DNA from: Rhodocyclaceae bacterium
Lineage (GTDB): Bacteria > Pseudomonadota > Gammaproteobacteria > Burkholderiales > Rhodocyclaceae
Reading direction: 5' to 3'
Assembly (NCBI GenBank): GCA_016791105.1
Contig: JAEUNM010000110.1
Coordinates: 1 to 64,000, forward strand
Length of the DNA: 64,000 nt
Shown here in pieces: positions 1-8,961 of the stretch; position 1 is the first letter of the stretch; the number at the start of each line of letters is the position of its first letter. The notes under the pieces were generated by a model. That model made no database searches. It worked only from the letters and a program-made list of their open reading frames with translations, and was not told the DNA's origin. Position numbers and translations under genes: made by a program.

Positions 1-2
1 TT

Positions 3-662
3 GCGCCTCGGCTGCGGGGCGCAGGGGCTGTGCTCGAAATGTACGATGCAGACCATTACGTGGTGGTCGCAGATCGGCTAACGTTGTGGAGTCTGGCGGT
101 GGACGCCGTACTGCGTCATCCCTGGCTGGGTTTGGGGCCGATGCAGTTTATGACCTTATCTAGCAGTGGCGGTTTGCACCCGCACAATTCGATTCTGCAG
201 TTTGCAAGTGAATGGGGTATTTTGGCAACGACCATGTTCGCGGCGGCTTTAGCTTTGAGTATGACTTCGCTTATACGCGCTGCACGTGCTGCAAGCCTTG
301 AAAATGACCCCTGTGACGAATGGGTGGCTGTGGGCCTCATCGCAGGGCTGGCCGGTGGCTTTGTCCAATCGCTGGTGGACGGCGTGTTCGTCGTTCCGAC
401 GAGTGAAGTGTTGCTTTTTGTTTTGGCGGGCTGGGCGGGAGGATACGTAAGTCGTACAACCGCACGAAGTGCAGTCGAAGCACCGCCACTTCGCATTTGG
501 CTCCGGCGATGCGCGGCTCTAACGATACTGGCAGCAGCTTTGTATTTAATTTGGTTTGCCGCTCATTTTCTGCCTATCCTGGCGACCCAGGCGGACCGCC
601 CGAATGCGATCGGGAGCATGGTTTTACCGAGATTTTGGGCCGACGGGCTGCTAGTTTGGTAG
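3..662 (+). CDS. O-antigen ligase / Wzy-type polymerase-like membrane protein, C-terminal part
   Basis: The reading frame is open through the left window edge, so only the C-terminal ~219 residues are present; the GTG at 30 is internal. Visible features are a pre-loop segment ending HPWLGLGP, the HPHN motif, typical of the periplasmic loop of O-antigen ligase/PglL-type polymerases, and at least three hydrophobic helices after it. The end (PRFWADG) resembles the tails of PglL-like oligosaccharyltransferases. Family members act in the inner membrane, transferring or polymerising lipid-linked glycans; PglL members glycosylate pilins, which would fit a genome with type IV pili. The substrate cannot be inferred from this fragment. 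It is the only rightward gene before the convergent sox operon. Confidence 0.7.
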   Translation, partial: APRLRGAGAVLEMYDADHYVVVADRLTLWSLAVDAVLRHPWLGLGPMQFMTLSSSGGLHPHNSILQFASEWGILATTMFAAALALSMTSLIRAARAASLENDPCDEWVAVGLIAGLAGGFVQSLVDGVFVVPTSEVLLFVLAGWAGGYVSRTTARSAVEAPPLRIWLRRCAALTILAAALYLIWFAAHFLPILATQADRPNAIGSMVLPRFWADGLLVW

Positions 663-747
663 GGGAACCGTGCGGGCTCGGAATGGATCGACCACCGTTC
701 GGGATCGGTGCCGGCGGTGGACCAACGGGGCCAAGCGAACATTCGTA

Positions 748-774
748 GCCGCTCGACCGGTGTAGTCGAGCGGC
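748..774. terminator. Perfect 10-bp hairpin between convergent genes
   Basis: GCCGCTCGAC (748-757) pairs exactly with GTCGAGCGGC (765-774) around a 7-nt loop. It lies between the end of the ligase-like gene and the end of soxB, where a bidirectional terminator would be expected. There is no good T-tract on either side, so intrinsic termination is an inference from position and stem strength. Confidence 0.5.
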
Positions 775-820
775 GATCATACAGACAGATGGGCGGTGAG
801 GGGGCGCCAAGGGCCGTTAC

Positions 821-2491
821 TTACGTTAGCCGTGGTTGCGCCGCATGCCGCGGCGTAACCGTTTTACGTGCCCGCAGCCACCCCGCCACCACATCCCACA
901 CCGGTTCGCCCGCTGCATCGTCGGCGAGCGGTGCCCAGCCGGCGACCTTGTAGCTCTTGTCGGCGTCCAGCGGTTTGCCGGCGAGGCGCAGGTTCTGGAT
1001 GCGTTGCCCCATTTTTGCGGTGGGGGCGCAGGTGTAGCGCAAACCACCCACGCGGACCATGTCGCCGCCCTGCTGGTAGTAGGGGTCCGGGTTGAACAGG
1101 TTGTCTGCCATGTCTTCCAGCAAAGCCTTGATTTCCGAGCCGCGCATTTCGCGCACGTTCACCTGCGGATAGGTGATCGCGCATTCGGCCATCAGCGCTT
1201 CCATGGTGATGGTTTCGCCCGGTAGCAGGCTCGGGCCGAAGCGGAAGCCGGGTGAGAAGGCGATTTCCGCGTCCTGCGTTTCCATCAGCGCATCCAGGAT
1301 CAACTGGTCCCAGGTGCCGTTGAAATTGCCGCGGCGGTAGAGCAGGCCTTCGGTAACGGCCAGCGGTTCGGTCAGTTGCTTGAGGTACGGCTCGCGCACG
1401 CGCTCGATGTAGGCCTGCATGGCGGCGTCCGGCGCCAGCAGGTTCGCGAATACCGGCAGCAGTTTGTAGCGGTAGCCCTGGATGCGGTTGTTGCGCACGT
1501 CGAAATCGAGCACGGACAGAAATTTGCCGTTGCAGCCGGAATTGGCGACCAGGGTGCTGCCCACGATGACGGGGGCGGGCAGGGCGTCGTGCGTGTGTCC
1601 GCCCAAAATGACGTCCATGCCGCGCACGCGGCTGGCGAGCTTGAGGTCCACGTCCATGCCATTGTGGGACAGCAATACCACCACCCGTGCGCCGCGCGCG
1701 CGCACCTCGTCAACCGTGCGCTGCAAATTCACGTCACGTATGCCGAAACGCCAGTCCGGCACGAAACGGGCGGGGTGCGCGACCGGCACATAGGGAAACG
1801 CCTGACCGATGATGGCGACCGGTACGCCATTCATTTCGCGCAGCACATAGGGCGTGAATACGGCGTCGTCGAAATCCAGCGTGGTCACGTTGCGAGCGAC
1901 GAAATCGATGTGGCCCTTGAAATCCCGCTCCAGCACCTGCTGCAGGCGTTCCACGCCGTAGGTGAATTCCCAGTGCCCGGTCATCACATTCACGCCCAGC
2001 AGCTTGGCGGCATCGACCATGTCCTGCCCGCGCGTGTACAGCGCGGTGGCGGAACCTTGCCAGGTGTCGCCGCCATCCAGCAACAGGGCGCCAGGCCGGC
2101 TTGCGCGCAGCATGTTGATGAGCGTGGCGAGGTGGGCGAAGCCGCCCATGCGGCCGTAGGTGCGCGCGGCGTTTTCGAAATCCAGATGCGTGCAGGCGTA
2201 GGCCATGGCCGAACCCGGCTTGAGCGCATAGGTGCGCAGCAGGCGCTCCCCGGTCAGGTGAGGCGGCTTTCCCGCGCTGCTGCCGGTGCCGATATGGGTG
2301 TCGGGCTCGCGGAACCAGATCGGCAGCAATTGCGCGTGACAGTCCGTGAAATGCAGCAAATGGACGTTGCCGTAGCGCGGTAGATTGTAATTTTGTTCGA
2401 CCGCGGCCGGCGCGGTGGCGGCGCGCCCGTCCAGCGCGAAGCCGGCTGCCGCGGCGGCGGCCAGAACTTGCAGGAATTCGCGCCGCAACAT
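821..2491 (-). CDS. soxB: SoxB, thiosulfohydrolase of the Sox complex
   Basis: 556 aa, full length for SoxB. The N-terminus carries a twin-arginine signal (RREFLQ followed by an Ala-rich stretch), so it is exported folded by Tat. The dinuclear-metal phosphoesterase motifs are intact: TDCHAQ (49-54), GGDTWQGS (140-147), GHWEF (172-176), LSHNG, and GGHTHD. In the Sox pathway SoxB hydrolyses the terminal sulfone from SoxY-bound S-sulfonate, releasing sulfate. It is the last gene of the leftward soxYZAXB cluster, 6 nt after soxX. Identification is firm. Confidence 0.96.
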   Translation of the reverse strand: MLRREFLQVLAAAAAAGFALDGRAATAPAAVEQNYNLPRYGNVHLLHFTDCHAQLLPIWFREPDTHIGTGSSAGKPPHLTGERLLRTYALKPGSAMAYACTHLDFENAARTYGRMGGFAHLATLINMLRASRPGALLLDGGDTWQGSATALYTRGQDMVDAAKLLGVNVMTGHWEFTYGVERLQQVLERDFKGHIDFVARNVTTLDFDDAVFTPYVLREMNGVPVAIIGQAFPYVPVAHPARFVPDWRFGIRDVNLQRTVDEVRARGARVVVLLSHNGMDVDLKLASRVRGMDVILGGHTHDALPAPVIVGSTLVANSGCNGKFLSVLDFDVRNNRIQGYRYKLLPVFANLLAPDAAMQAYIERVREPYLKQLTEPLAVTEGLLYRRGNFNGTWDQLILDALMETQDAEIAFSPGFRFGPSLLPGETITMEALMAECAITYPQVNVREMRGSEIKALLEDMADNLFNPDPYYQQGGDMVRVGGLRYTCAPTAKMGQRIQNLRLAGKPLDADKSYKVAGWAPLADDAAGEPVWDVVAGWLRARKTVTPRHAAQPRLT

Positions 2492-2497
2492 GGCGGC

Positions 2498-3112
2498 TCA
2501 GCGATTGACCGGCGATTGCGGGTCGAACAGATAGGCCATGATGTGGCGTATCTGCGCCTCGCCCAGCGCACCCGAATGGCCGAAGCGCGGCATGTTCGAA
2601 CAGAGGCTGGACGCTTTGGCGTTGTAAATTTTGGCCCAGGTGTAGCGCAGCAGGTCCGGGCTGCGGCCGCGCCGCTGGCCGTAGCGCGCGAGGCTGGGGC
2701 CTAGTGTTCCGTAAGCCAATTCGGTGGACGCAAGTTCGTGGCAGTTGTAGCAATTGCCGCCGGTCGCAACTTTGGCGCCGTCGCTCCAGGTGAGGCCGCG
2801 GCCGCTTTGCGCCAGCGCCTCGCCCTTTTTCCAGTCGCCCAGGTAGTTGCCGCCTTCCGGATACTTCACGGCGGCAAGTTGTTCGGCCTGCAGCAAAGAT
2901 TGCAGTTCGGACGGCGGGTTGTTGGCCCAGCGGTTGCATACCGTTTGCACCGCATCCAGATCGAGCCGGTCCAGGCCGGCCGGGCCGCGCGCCTCAAAAT
3001 CCCGTCGCGCCGCTTCCAGGGCGGTGCGCAGGGCCGCGTCATCGGCCAGCGCGGGCGCGCAGGGCAGGCCAAGCAAAAGGGCGCAGATTGCAACGCTTAT
3101 ACGTATCGACAC
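2498..3112 (-). CDS. soxX: SoxX, c-type cytochrome subunit of SoxAX
   Basis: 204 aa with a GTG start preceded by AGGAG at good spacing. A Sec signal peptide (~1-23) is followed by a SoxX-type cytochrome domain with one heme-binding motif CYNCH (121-125) and a distal Met ligand in SNMPRFGH (Met174). SoxX partners SoxA to form the periplasmic SoxAX cytochrome, which couples thiosulfate oxidatively to the SoxY cysteine. It has a longer N-terminal helical extension (~25-110) than the shortest SoxX proteins. Start lies 9 nt downstream of the soxA stop. Confidence 0.95.
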   Translation of the reverse strand: MSIRISVAICALLLGLPCAPALADDAALRTALEAARRDFEARGPAGLDRLDLDAVQTVCNRWANNPPSELQSLLQAEQLAAVKYPEGGNYLGDWKKGEALAQSGRGLTWSDGAKVATGGNCYNCHELASTELAYGTLGPSLARYGQRRGRSPDLLRYTWAKIYNAKASSLCSNMPRFGHSGALGEAQIRHIMAYLFDPQSPVNR

Positions 3113-3121
3113 GCGGCACTC

Positions 3122-3973
3122 CTAGCGTTTCATCGCCGGGCCATTGTAAGTGGCGCCGGTGGCTTCCACGGCCAGATAGGTGATGAGCGCATTGACCGTT
3201 TCGGACAGGTATTTCGGCTGCGGGAAGCGCTGTTGGCGAAAACAGTCGTTGATGCGCCACTGCATGGTGCGAAATTCGCCCTGGGAGACGCGATAGGCCG
3301 GCCAGCCCGTGTAGGCGCGGCGCACGTCTTCGCGTCGCGTCAGATTGGGCAATTCCTGCAGGCGTATGCGTTTGCCGTCCTGGCTGTGGCAGGTCTGGCA
3401 GGAAAAATCGTAAGGACCGGCGCGCAGCGCGAACAGGCTTTTGCCCAAGGCGTAGGCGGCGCGCTCCTGCGGCAGTTTTTGGGACGGCGCGATCGGGTAA
3501 CCGCGCGAAGCGGTCACGACATAGGCCACCAACGCTTCCATATCCGATTTGTGGTCTTCCGAACCGAACGGCCGCGCCGCTATGTCTGCCGCGGAAAACC
3601 CCTGCAGGGTTTCCATGCACCAGGCGAGGCGAGCTTCGATATCCATCACCCGCCCGGCGTCGGCGAACCAGCGCGGCGTTTGCGCGTAAGCGCCGGCCAC
3701 CACGCCCGGTCCCAAGCCCAGGTCGCAGCCGGCCAGGGCGGCCTGTTTGGGGCCGCGCGGCGTGTTCCACAGTTCTTCGCCGCGCGCTGCGTACAGCTCG
3801 GCCGGGTTGTCCTCGGCCAGCATGGCGCGGTAACGCTCGATTTCGGCCTGGGTTTCGGCCGCCGTCGGCTGGCCCGCGCCGGCCCCGGCAACTGCCAGCG
3901 CGGCGGCCACTGCCGCGCCCGCGCGCAGCAATTTTTGCGCGCGGCGCCCGGTTTTACGCGACGACGGTTTCAT
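3122..3973 (-). CDS. soxA: SoxA, monoheme-type c cytochrome subunit of SoxAX
   Basis: 283 aa from the ATG at 3973; a longer frame upstream merely overlaps soxZ and is rejected, because the signal peptide (Arg-rich start, Ala-rich core ~14-36) begins here. Only one CXXCH is present (CQTCH, 192-196); the position of the first heme in diheme SoxA is occupied by lone cysteines (Cys83, Cys119), which in monoheme SoxA form a disulfide. Cys244 in INDCFRQQRFP is the expected cysteine-persulfide heme ligand and active site. SoxA with SoxX attaches thiosulfate to SoxYZ. It overlaps the end of soxZ by 20 nt, suggesting translational coupling. Confidence 0.95.
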   Translation of the reverse strand: MKPSSRKTGRRAQKLLRAGAAVAAALAVAGAGAGQPTAAETQAEIERYRAMLAEDNPAELYAARGEELWNTPRGPKQAALAGCDLGLGPGVVAGAYAQTPRWFADAGRVMDIEARLAWCMETLQGFSAADIAARPFGSEDHKSDMEALVAYVVTASRGYPIAPSQKLPQERAAYALGKSLFALRAGPYDFSCQTCHSQDGKRIRLQELPNLTRREDVRRAYTGWPAYRVSQGEFRTMQWRINDCFRQQRFPQPKYLSETVNALITYLAVEATGATYNGPAMKR

Positions 3974-4268
3974 CGCTGCGCGTTTCGCCGTGGTTGTCGG
4001 TCCAGGTAATGGTGAACTTGTCGCCGGCTTTGATGCCCGCGAGCTTGAAGCCGAACACCGGGTTGCGCGATACCGCCATGCCGGTTTGCGCTTCGAGCAC
4101 ATGCGTGCCATTGAGCGCGATGCTGAATTTCTGGATGAAGTGCGGCGGTATGGGCTGGCCGCTGCGGGCATCCTTGCGTTGCCCGGTTTCCATGGGGTGG
4201 GCCATCAACACGCGCAGGTCCGCCACATCCCCCGCCAGCCGGGCGCGAATTTTCATCGGATCGGCCAT
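3954..4268 (-). CDS. soxZ: SoxZ, sulfur-carrier scaffold subunit
   Basis: 104 aa, the normal SoxZ length, with the immunoglobulin-like SoxZ fold signature (MKIRAR start, HPMETG, IPPHFI, WTDNHGE near the end). It has no signal peptide; SoxYZ is exported as a heterodimer using the SoxY Tat signal. A GGAGG ribosome-binding site lies just upstream of the ATG. It heterodimerises with SoxY, encoded 12 nt upstream, and presents the carrier arm to SoxAX and SoxB. Confidence 0.95.
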   Translation of the reverse strand: MADPMKIRARLAGDVADLRVLMAHPMETGQRKDARSGQPIPPHFIQKFSIALNGTHVLEAQTGMAVSRNPVFGFKLAGIKAGDKFTITWTDNHGETRSDETVVA

Positions 4269-4280
4269 CGCTTCCTCCGT

Positions 4281-4754
4281 TCAGCCGCCGCAACCGCCGG
4301 CAGTAACCTTGATTTCCTTGCTGCTCGAATAATATTTGCCGCCCGCCAGGGCCAGCACGCGCACCATCGACGTTTCGGCCATTTTGACGCGCAGGCTTAC
4401 CTGCGGCAGCAGGGGACCGGAAAATTCGAAATGCCCCGCGAGTGGTTGCGGGTTTTTTTCGATCAACACCGCGATCGCGCTGGTATTGGGAATTTTGCTC
4501 ACGATTTCCAGCGGTACCACGGCGCCATTTTCGGCAATTTCCGGGGCATCCAGCTTCAGGTCCGCGCTGGCCTGCGCCTGGGCCGCACCCGCGCCCAGGC
4601 CGCGCAGCGCGCCGGCCACATCTTTCGATTCGAAGGCGGGCGCGTTCCAGTTCGCGGCCAGCACCCGGGTTGGGCGCAATAGTCCGGCGCCCAGCAGCAG
4701 TGCGAGTGCCGCACCGCCGCCGGATTTGAGTATGTGTCGGCGCAATTCATCCAT
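4281..4754 (-). CDS. soxY: SoxY, covalent sulfur-carrier protein
   Basis: 157 aa, ending in the diagnostic swinging-arm motif GGCGG, with Cys155 as the covalent sulfur-attachment site. The N-terminus has a Tat-like/Sec hydrophobic signal (LRRHILKSGGG then Ala/Leu-rich). It is the first sox gene; no soxCD, soxV or soxW is seen nearby, so sulfane sulfur bound to this Cys would not be oxidised by a local SoxCD. moaC lies 69 nt upstream on the same strand. Confidence 0.95.
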   Translation of the reverse strand: MDELRRHILKSGGGAALALLLGAGLLRPTRVLAANWNAPAFESKDVAGALRGLGAGAAQAQASADLKLDAPEIAENGAVVPLEIVSKIPNTSAIAVLIEKNPQPLAGHFEFSGPLLPQVSLRVKMAETSMVRVLALAGGKYYSSSKEIKVTAGGCGG

Positions 4755-4823
4755 GTTTTCGCGTCCTCGCGAACCAAATTGTGCTGCAGCTTGGGGCGCC
4801 GCCTGCGGGCGCCGTGGCGGGTG

Positions 4824-5303
4824 TTATGCCGGAGCGACCCAGTGCCCGGATTTGCCACCCTGTTTTTCCAGCAAGCGCAGTCCTTCGACGTGCATGCCGC
4901 GGTCTGCCGCCTTGCACATGTCGTATATCGTGAGCAAAGCGACCGCCGCGCCGGTCAGCGCTTCCATTTCAACCCCGGTGCGTCCCACGGTTTGCGCGGT
5001 CACTTCGCAATGCACGGCCGCAGCCGCGGCATCCACGGTAAATTCCACCGCCACCCGCGTGAGCGGTATGGGGTGAGCGAGCGGGATCAGTTCGGCCGTG
5101 CGCTTGGTGGCCTGTATCGCAGCGATGCGGGCAATGCCCAGCACGTCGCCTTTTTTTGCCGTGCCCGATTCTATCGCCGCGAGTGTGGCGGCCTGCATGT
5201 AAATGCTGCCGGCGGCGCGTGCGATGCGTTCGGTTTCCGCCTTGGCGCCCACGTCCACCATGTGGGCGCGGCCGGCAGCGTCGAAATGCGTCAGTTCGCT
5301 CAT
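4824..5303 (-). CDS. moaC: MoaC, cyclic pyranopterin monophosphate synthase
   Basis: 159 aa, full length. Family motifs are intact: MVDVGAK near the N-terminus, [12 protein letters not shown] with [10 protein letters not shown] in the middle, GVEMEALTG, and YDMCKA in the C-terminal third. MoaC converts 3',8-cH2GTP to cyclic pyranopterin monophosphate in molybdenum-cofactor synthesis in the cytoplasm. It starts 2 nt after the receiver gene and precedes soxY on the same strand, so it may be co-transcribed with sox; a functional link (Mo enzymes in sulfur oxidation) is only inferred. Confidence 0.96.
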   Translation of the reverse strand: MSELTHFDAAGRAHMVDVGAKAETERIARAAGSIYMQAATLAAIESGTAKKGDVLGIARIAAIQATKRTAELIPLAHPIPLTRVAVEFTVDAAAAAVHCEVTAQTVGRTGVEMEALTGAAVALLTIYDMCKAADRGMHVEGLRLLEKQGGKSGHWVAPA

Positions 5304-5305
5304 GC

Positions 5306-5755
5306 TCAGGCGTGAAAATTATCCGGCGGCGGCAAATTCAGGTCTATCCAGTAGGTTGCCAAGGAGCGCACGGTATCGCCCAGCCGTAAAGGGTCTGCCG
5401 GCTTGCGCACGAAACTGTTGGCGCCGAACTGCGCGGCGCGGCGCACTTCGGATTGCCCGACTACCGCCGACAAAACCACCACCGGAACCAGTTTGGTGCT
5501 GGAATTGGCGCGTACGCGGCGCAACAGGCTGAGCGCATCGTCACGCTGTTTCAGGTCCAGCAACATGAGCCGCGGCATGGCGCGCAGGCTGCTACCCGGC
5601 TCAGGCTCGAGCAGATCGAGTGCCTGGTCGCCATTTACCGCAACGGCGATCTGTTCGCCCGACGCAATGGAACGAATTGCGGACACGATAAATTCTGCAT
5701 CCTCCGGACTATCGTCGACGACGAGGATGGATGGGATGCTGCGTAGGTCGGCCAT
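5306..5755 (-). CDS. Single-domain response regulator (receiver)
   Basis: 149 aa from the ATG at 5755; the longer upstream frame has no coding character. One CheY-like receiver: acidic pair Asp14/Asp15 (VVDDSPED), phospho-acceptor Asp67 (MLLDLKQ), Ser96 in the Thr/Ser position and Lys118 (VRKPAD). No output domain follows, so it acts by protein contact, as Rcp1/CheY-type regulators do. It is the first gene of the apparent receiver-moaC-sox run. No histidine kinase lies nearby, so the partner is unknown. Confidence 0.85.
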   Translation of the reverse strand: MADLRSIPSILVVDDSPEDAEFIVSAIRSIASGEQIAVAVNGDQALDLLEPEPGSSLRAMPRLMLLDLKQRDDALSLLRRVRANSSTKLVPVVVLSAVVGQSEVRRAAQFGANSFVRKPADPLRLGDTVRSLATYWIDLNLPPPDNFHA

Positions 5756-5902
5756 GGTCGGTTTTCGAACTGCGGGCGGTTCGGGGAACTTCGAAAGGTT
5801 GCTGTTGTTCTGTAACTTTCGGACACAAACATGGCTCGCACGAAATACCCGAGCCCCTCCCCGGCTCCGGCCCCCTGCACCGTGAGCAGGTATCATATCA
5901 CC

Positions 5903-7333
5903 GTGAAACCACGATCCCTGCTCGTTCTGTTACTCGCCCTGGCGCCGCTCGCCATGGGCGAAGGGTTGCCCGATCTGGGCGATACTTCGCAAGCCGATCT
6001 TTCCCCGCAACAAGAGCGCCGCATCGGCGAACAATTGCTGCGCGACGTGCGGCGCGACCCTGCCTATCTCGACGACGTCGAAGTCGAAACTTACCTGAAT
6101 CGCCTGGTGGGGCGCCTGTCCGCCGCCAGCCCCGACGTGCGGCAGGATTTTTCCGTATTTTGCGTGCGTGACGCCACGCTCAATGCATTCGCCTGGCCGG
6201 GCGCCGTGATCGGCGTACATTCCGGCCTAATCCTGGCGGCGCAGAGCGAATCGGAACTGGCCGGCGTGCTGGGGCACGAAATGGCGCACGTAACGCAGCG
6301 CCACATCGCTCGCCAGGTGTCCAAAGCCGGGCAAACCGGCGTACTGCAATTGGCGTCGCTATTGATCGCGGTACTCGCCGCGCGCTCGAATTCGCAGGTG
6401 TCCGAGGCCGTCATCGTGGGCAGCCAGGCCGCCAGCCTGCAGGCGCAATTGTCTTACACGCGCGATTTCGAGCGCGAGGCCGACCGCATCGGCCTCGTCA
6501 CCATGGAAGGCGCCGGCTTCGACGAGCACGGCATGGCCAGCTTTTTCGAGCGCCTGCAGCGCGCCATGCGCCTCTACGAAACCAATGCTCCGGCCTATCT
6601 GCACACCCACCCGCTCACCAGCGAGCGCATTGCCGACATCGAAAACCGTATCAAGGACCATCCCTATCGCCAGGTGCCGGACAGCCAGGAATTTCAGTTT
6701 GCGCGCGGCAAATTGCGCGCGCTGCAGGGCAATCCGCGCGAGGCGGTGGCCGATCTCGAAGTGGCCGTGCGCGAACGCCCCAAGGACATCGGCTTGCGTT
6801 TCGGCTACGCACACGCCCTGCTGAGCGCGCGCAAGTTCGACGCCGCCGAAGCGCAACTGCGCCAGTTGCGGGCGCAGGCTGCGCCCTCCGCGATGCTGGA
6901 TAACCTGGCCGCGAGCTTGCGTATGGAAGCGGGCGATGCCGAGGGTGCGGCGCGCATCTATCGCGCCGCACTGGCGCGCGCGCCGCACGAGCGTGCCCTG
7001 GTCTATGGACTGCACGGCGCCCTCATGGCCACGCGCAAGCCGGATGCTGCCCTGGCGCTGGTGAAAGACGAAATGGGCGCCGGCCAGCAGGATTATCGCC
7101 TGTACGGCATGCTGGCCAAATCCTATGCCGCGCTGGGCAAAAATTCCGCGCAGCACCGCGCGCTGGGCGAAATGTACGCCCAGCAGGGCCTGTACGAAGC
7201 GGCCATCGAACAACTGCAATTGGCGCAGAAGGCCGCCGACAGCGATTTTTACGAAATGTCGGCCATCGACGCACGCCTGCGCGAACTGAAAGCCAAACAT
7301 GCCGAAGAGCGCAAGGACAAGCGCGGGCGTTGA
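5903..7333 (+). CDS. BepA-like M48 metalloprotease with TPR repeats
   Basis: 476 aa from the GTG at 5903, close to the usual size of periplasmic BepA/YfgC. This start puts a signal peptide (~5-20) at the N-terminus; an ATG at 5831 would add a Pro-rich stretch unlike a signal. The M48 domain carries HEMAH (zinc ligands His125 and His129, Glu126 catalytic) and a downstream FEREAD with the third ligand. The C-terminal half (~270-460) is TPR repeats. The family degrades or helps assemble outer-membrane proteins such as LptD and BamA. It is divergent from the receiver gene. Confidence 0.88.
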   Translation: MKPRSLLVLLLALAPLAMGEGLPDLGDTSQADLSPQQERRIGEQLLRDVRRDPAYLDDVEVETYLNRLVGRLSAASPDVRQDFSVFCVRDATLNAFAWPGAVIGVHSGLILAAQSESELAGVLGHEMAHVTQRHIARQVSKAGQTGVLQLASLLIAVLAARSNSQVSEAVIVGSQAASLQAQLSYTRDFEREADRIGLVTMEGAGFDEHGMASFFERLQRAMRLYETNAPAYLHTHPLTSERIADIENRIKDHPYRQVPDSQEFQFARGKLRALQGNPREAVADLEVAVRERPKDIGLRFGYAHALLSARKFDAAEAQLRQLRAQAAPSAMLDNLAASLRMEAGDAEGAARIYRAALARAPHERALVYGLHGALMATRKPDAALALVKDEMGAGQQDYRLYGMLAKSYAALGKNSAQHRALGEMYAQQGLYEAAIEQLQLAQKAADSDFYEMSAIDARLRELKAKHAEERKDKRGR

Positions 7334-7385
7334 GCGGCGCGCGCGCCAGCGGGCGGCGCAGGCGGTAAGAATGTGCCGGATGCCC

Positions 7386-7793
7386 TCACGGCAGCATGAG
7401 CATATCCAGGCGGTTCTGCCCGCCGCGGCGTGAATAATCCACCTGCGCGCAAAACCCCTGCACCAGCACGATGCCCAGTCCACCTACCGGCCGATCTTCC
7501 GGCGCCAAATCCTGCCAGGCTTCGGCGTTTTGCAGCGGATTGAAGGCCGGCCCGTCGTCGGCAAACATGAGCCGCGCGCATCCCGCCTCGTCACGCGATA
7601 GCTGCAGTTCCATCAGTTGGGCATGCTGGGCGTGGTTGAGCACATTGGTGCACAATTCTTCCGCCACCAGTACCAGTTTGAGTTGCACGCTGCGGTTGAA
7701 CCCCAGCGCCGCGGCCTGCGTTTCGATGTGGCGGAGGGCTTCGTCCAGTGCCTCAGCATTGACCGGAAAAACGCGCGCGGGAATGACGTCCAT
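7386..7793 (-). CDS. RsbW/SpoIIAB-like anti-sigma factor serine kinase
   Basis: 135 aa from the ATG at 7793. It is a stand-alone GHKL ATPase domain: N-box EELCTNVLNHA (Glu45, Asn50), G1 box DDGPAFNP (~79-86) and G2 box PVGGLGIVLV (~102-111). Such proteins phosphorylate a STAS antagonist and sequester a sigma factor or other target. A STAS protein (43218) and a SpoIIE-type phosphatase (41878) are encoded on the far side of the eCIS; together they would complete a partner-switching circuit, but the pairing is inferred. It is convergent with the BepA-like gene and divergent from the FecR gene. Confidence 0.85.
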   Translation of the reverse strand: MDVIPARVFPVNAEALDEALRHIETQAAALGFNRSVQLKLVLVAEELCTNVLNHAQHAQLMELQLSRDEAGCARLMFADDGPAFNPLQNAEAWQDLAPEDRPVGGLGIVLVQGFCAQVDYSRRGGQNRLDMLMLP

Positions 7794-7924
7794 GCGTGGA
7801 AAATAGCGCAAATTAGCATTTGCCGCGCGGCTATCATGGGAGTTTCCGGCTTGCTGCGGCCGTGCCGGAACATAGGCGTGGAATGCAAGCCGACCACGCC
7901 GGCCCACCGACTTCGGAGAACGCC

Positions 7925-8377
7925 ATGTACCGCCGTCTGATTTCCTCATGTCTGTTTGGATTTGCCGTCTTGGTCGCCCTGCCAGCGCAGGCGGAGCGTG
8001 CGGCCGTGGTCAAGACTGCGGAAGGTGAAGTTTTCGTGGAACGCGCCGGGCAGCGCATTGCGGCACGTCCCGGTACCGAACTGCTGGCCGGCGATGTACT
8101 CAATACCGGCCCGGATAGCCGCGCCGGTTTTACGTTCGAGGACAATTCGCGGGTCGCGCTGGGGCCAAAAACGCGATATACGATCGCACGCTACGAATTC
8201 AACAGCACTACCCACGAAGGGCAATTCGATGCCGACCTGACGCGCGGCTCCATGGCCATGGTGTCCGGCCGGCTATCCAAACAGTCGCCCGAAGCCGTGC
8301 GAGTGAAAACGCCTTCCACGGTATTGGCCGTGCGCGGCACACACTTCCTGGTGGAAATTCCGGAGGATGCGCAATGA
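7925..8377 (+). CDS. Exported FecR-domain protein
   Basis: 150 aa from the ATG at 7925, preceded by GGAGA. A Sec signal peptide ends around AQA (~22). The remainder is a single FecR domain: GTELLAGDVLNTG, a strand with SRAGFTFEDNSRVALGP, and VKTPSTVLAVRGTHF near the C-terminus. Unlike iron-signalling FecR there is no transmembrane or anti-sigma part, so this is the periplasmic 'FecR-domain' type often found with OmpA-like and CHASE2 proteins. It overlaps the next gene by 4 nt (ATGA), so the two are probably co-translated. Confidence 0.85.
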   Translation: MYRRLISSCLFGFAVLVALPAQAERAAVVKTAEGEVFVERAGQRIAARPGTELLAGDVLNTGPDSRAGFTFEDNSRVALGPKTRYTIARYEFNSTTHEGQFDADLTRGSMAMVSGRLSKQSPEAVRVKTPSTVLAVRGTHFLVEIPEDAQ

Positions 8378-8961
8378 AGCTGCGTCTGGCTTCATGCGTG
8401 GTCGCCTGCCTGGCCGCCGCCTGTACCACGCCGACGCGGGTGGTATTGCTGCCCGACGATGACGGCCACGTCGGCAAGGTGGTGGTTGCGGCGGGGCAGG
8501 ACAAAACCACGCTGGATCGCGCCTACGCCACCGCGGATGTAAATCGCGCCGGACAATTGAGTGCGGACTCTGCCGACCGCGAGGCCGTGCAACGCCGCTT
8601 CGCGGCTGCTATTTCCGCCCTGCCGCCGCGGCCGCAAGCGCACCGGGTATTTTTCGAACTCGATTCGGACACCATGACCACCGCCTCGCGCAGCGAAGCG
8701 CGCGCCATCTGGACACAAATCGTGGCGCGGCCGGGCGCCGAAGTGCTGGTGGTCGGGCATACCGACACCATGGGCCCGCGCGAACATAACGACCGCCTGT
8801 CGCTCGCCCGCGCCCAGGCAGTGCGGGCGCAACTGGTCGATCTGGGATTCGACCCGGCGCGCGTCAAGGCCGCCGGCCGCGGCGAGCGCGAATTGCTCGT
8901 TACAACCCCGGATGAAACGCCGGAACCGCGCAACCGGCGCGCGGAAATTATCGTTCGATAA
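8374..8961 (+). CDS. OmpA-family peptidoglycan-binding lipoprotein
   Basis: 195 aa. The lipobox LAAAC places lipidation at Cys17. A linker (~20-90) leads to a C-terminal OmpA-like domain (~90-195) with the diaminopimelate-binding pattern GHTDTMG...LSLARAQAVRAQL...GRGE, ending NRRAEIIV. It probably tethers the outer membrane to peptidoglycan and works with the FecR-domain protein whose gene it overlaps. The stop codon lies within a strong hairpin (8939-8970). Confidence 0.88.
   Translation: MKLRLASCVVACLAAACTTPTRVVLLPDDDGHVGKVVVAAGQDKTTLDRAYATADVNRAGQLSADSADREAVQRRFAAAISALPPRPQAHRVFFELDSDTMTTASRSEARAIWTQIVARPGAEVLVVGHTDTMGPREHNDRLSLARAQAVRAQLVDLGFDPARVKAAGRGERELLVTTPDETPEPRNRRAEIIVR

Noticed and set aside
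3122-4171. SoxA start at 4171 (349 aa)
   Set aside because: The extra N-terminal residues are the soxZ gene read out of frame; the signal peptide starts at 3973.
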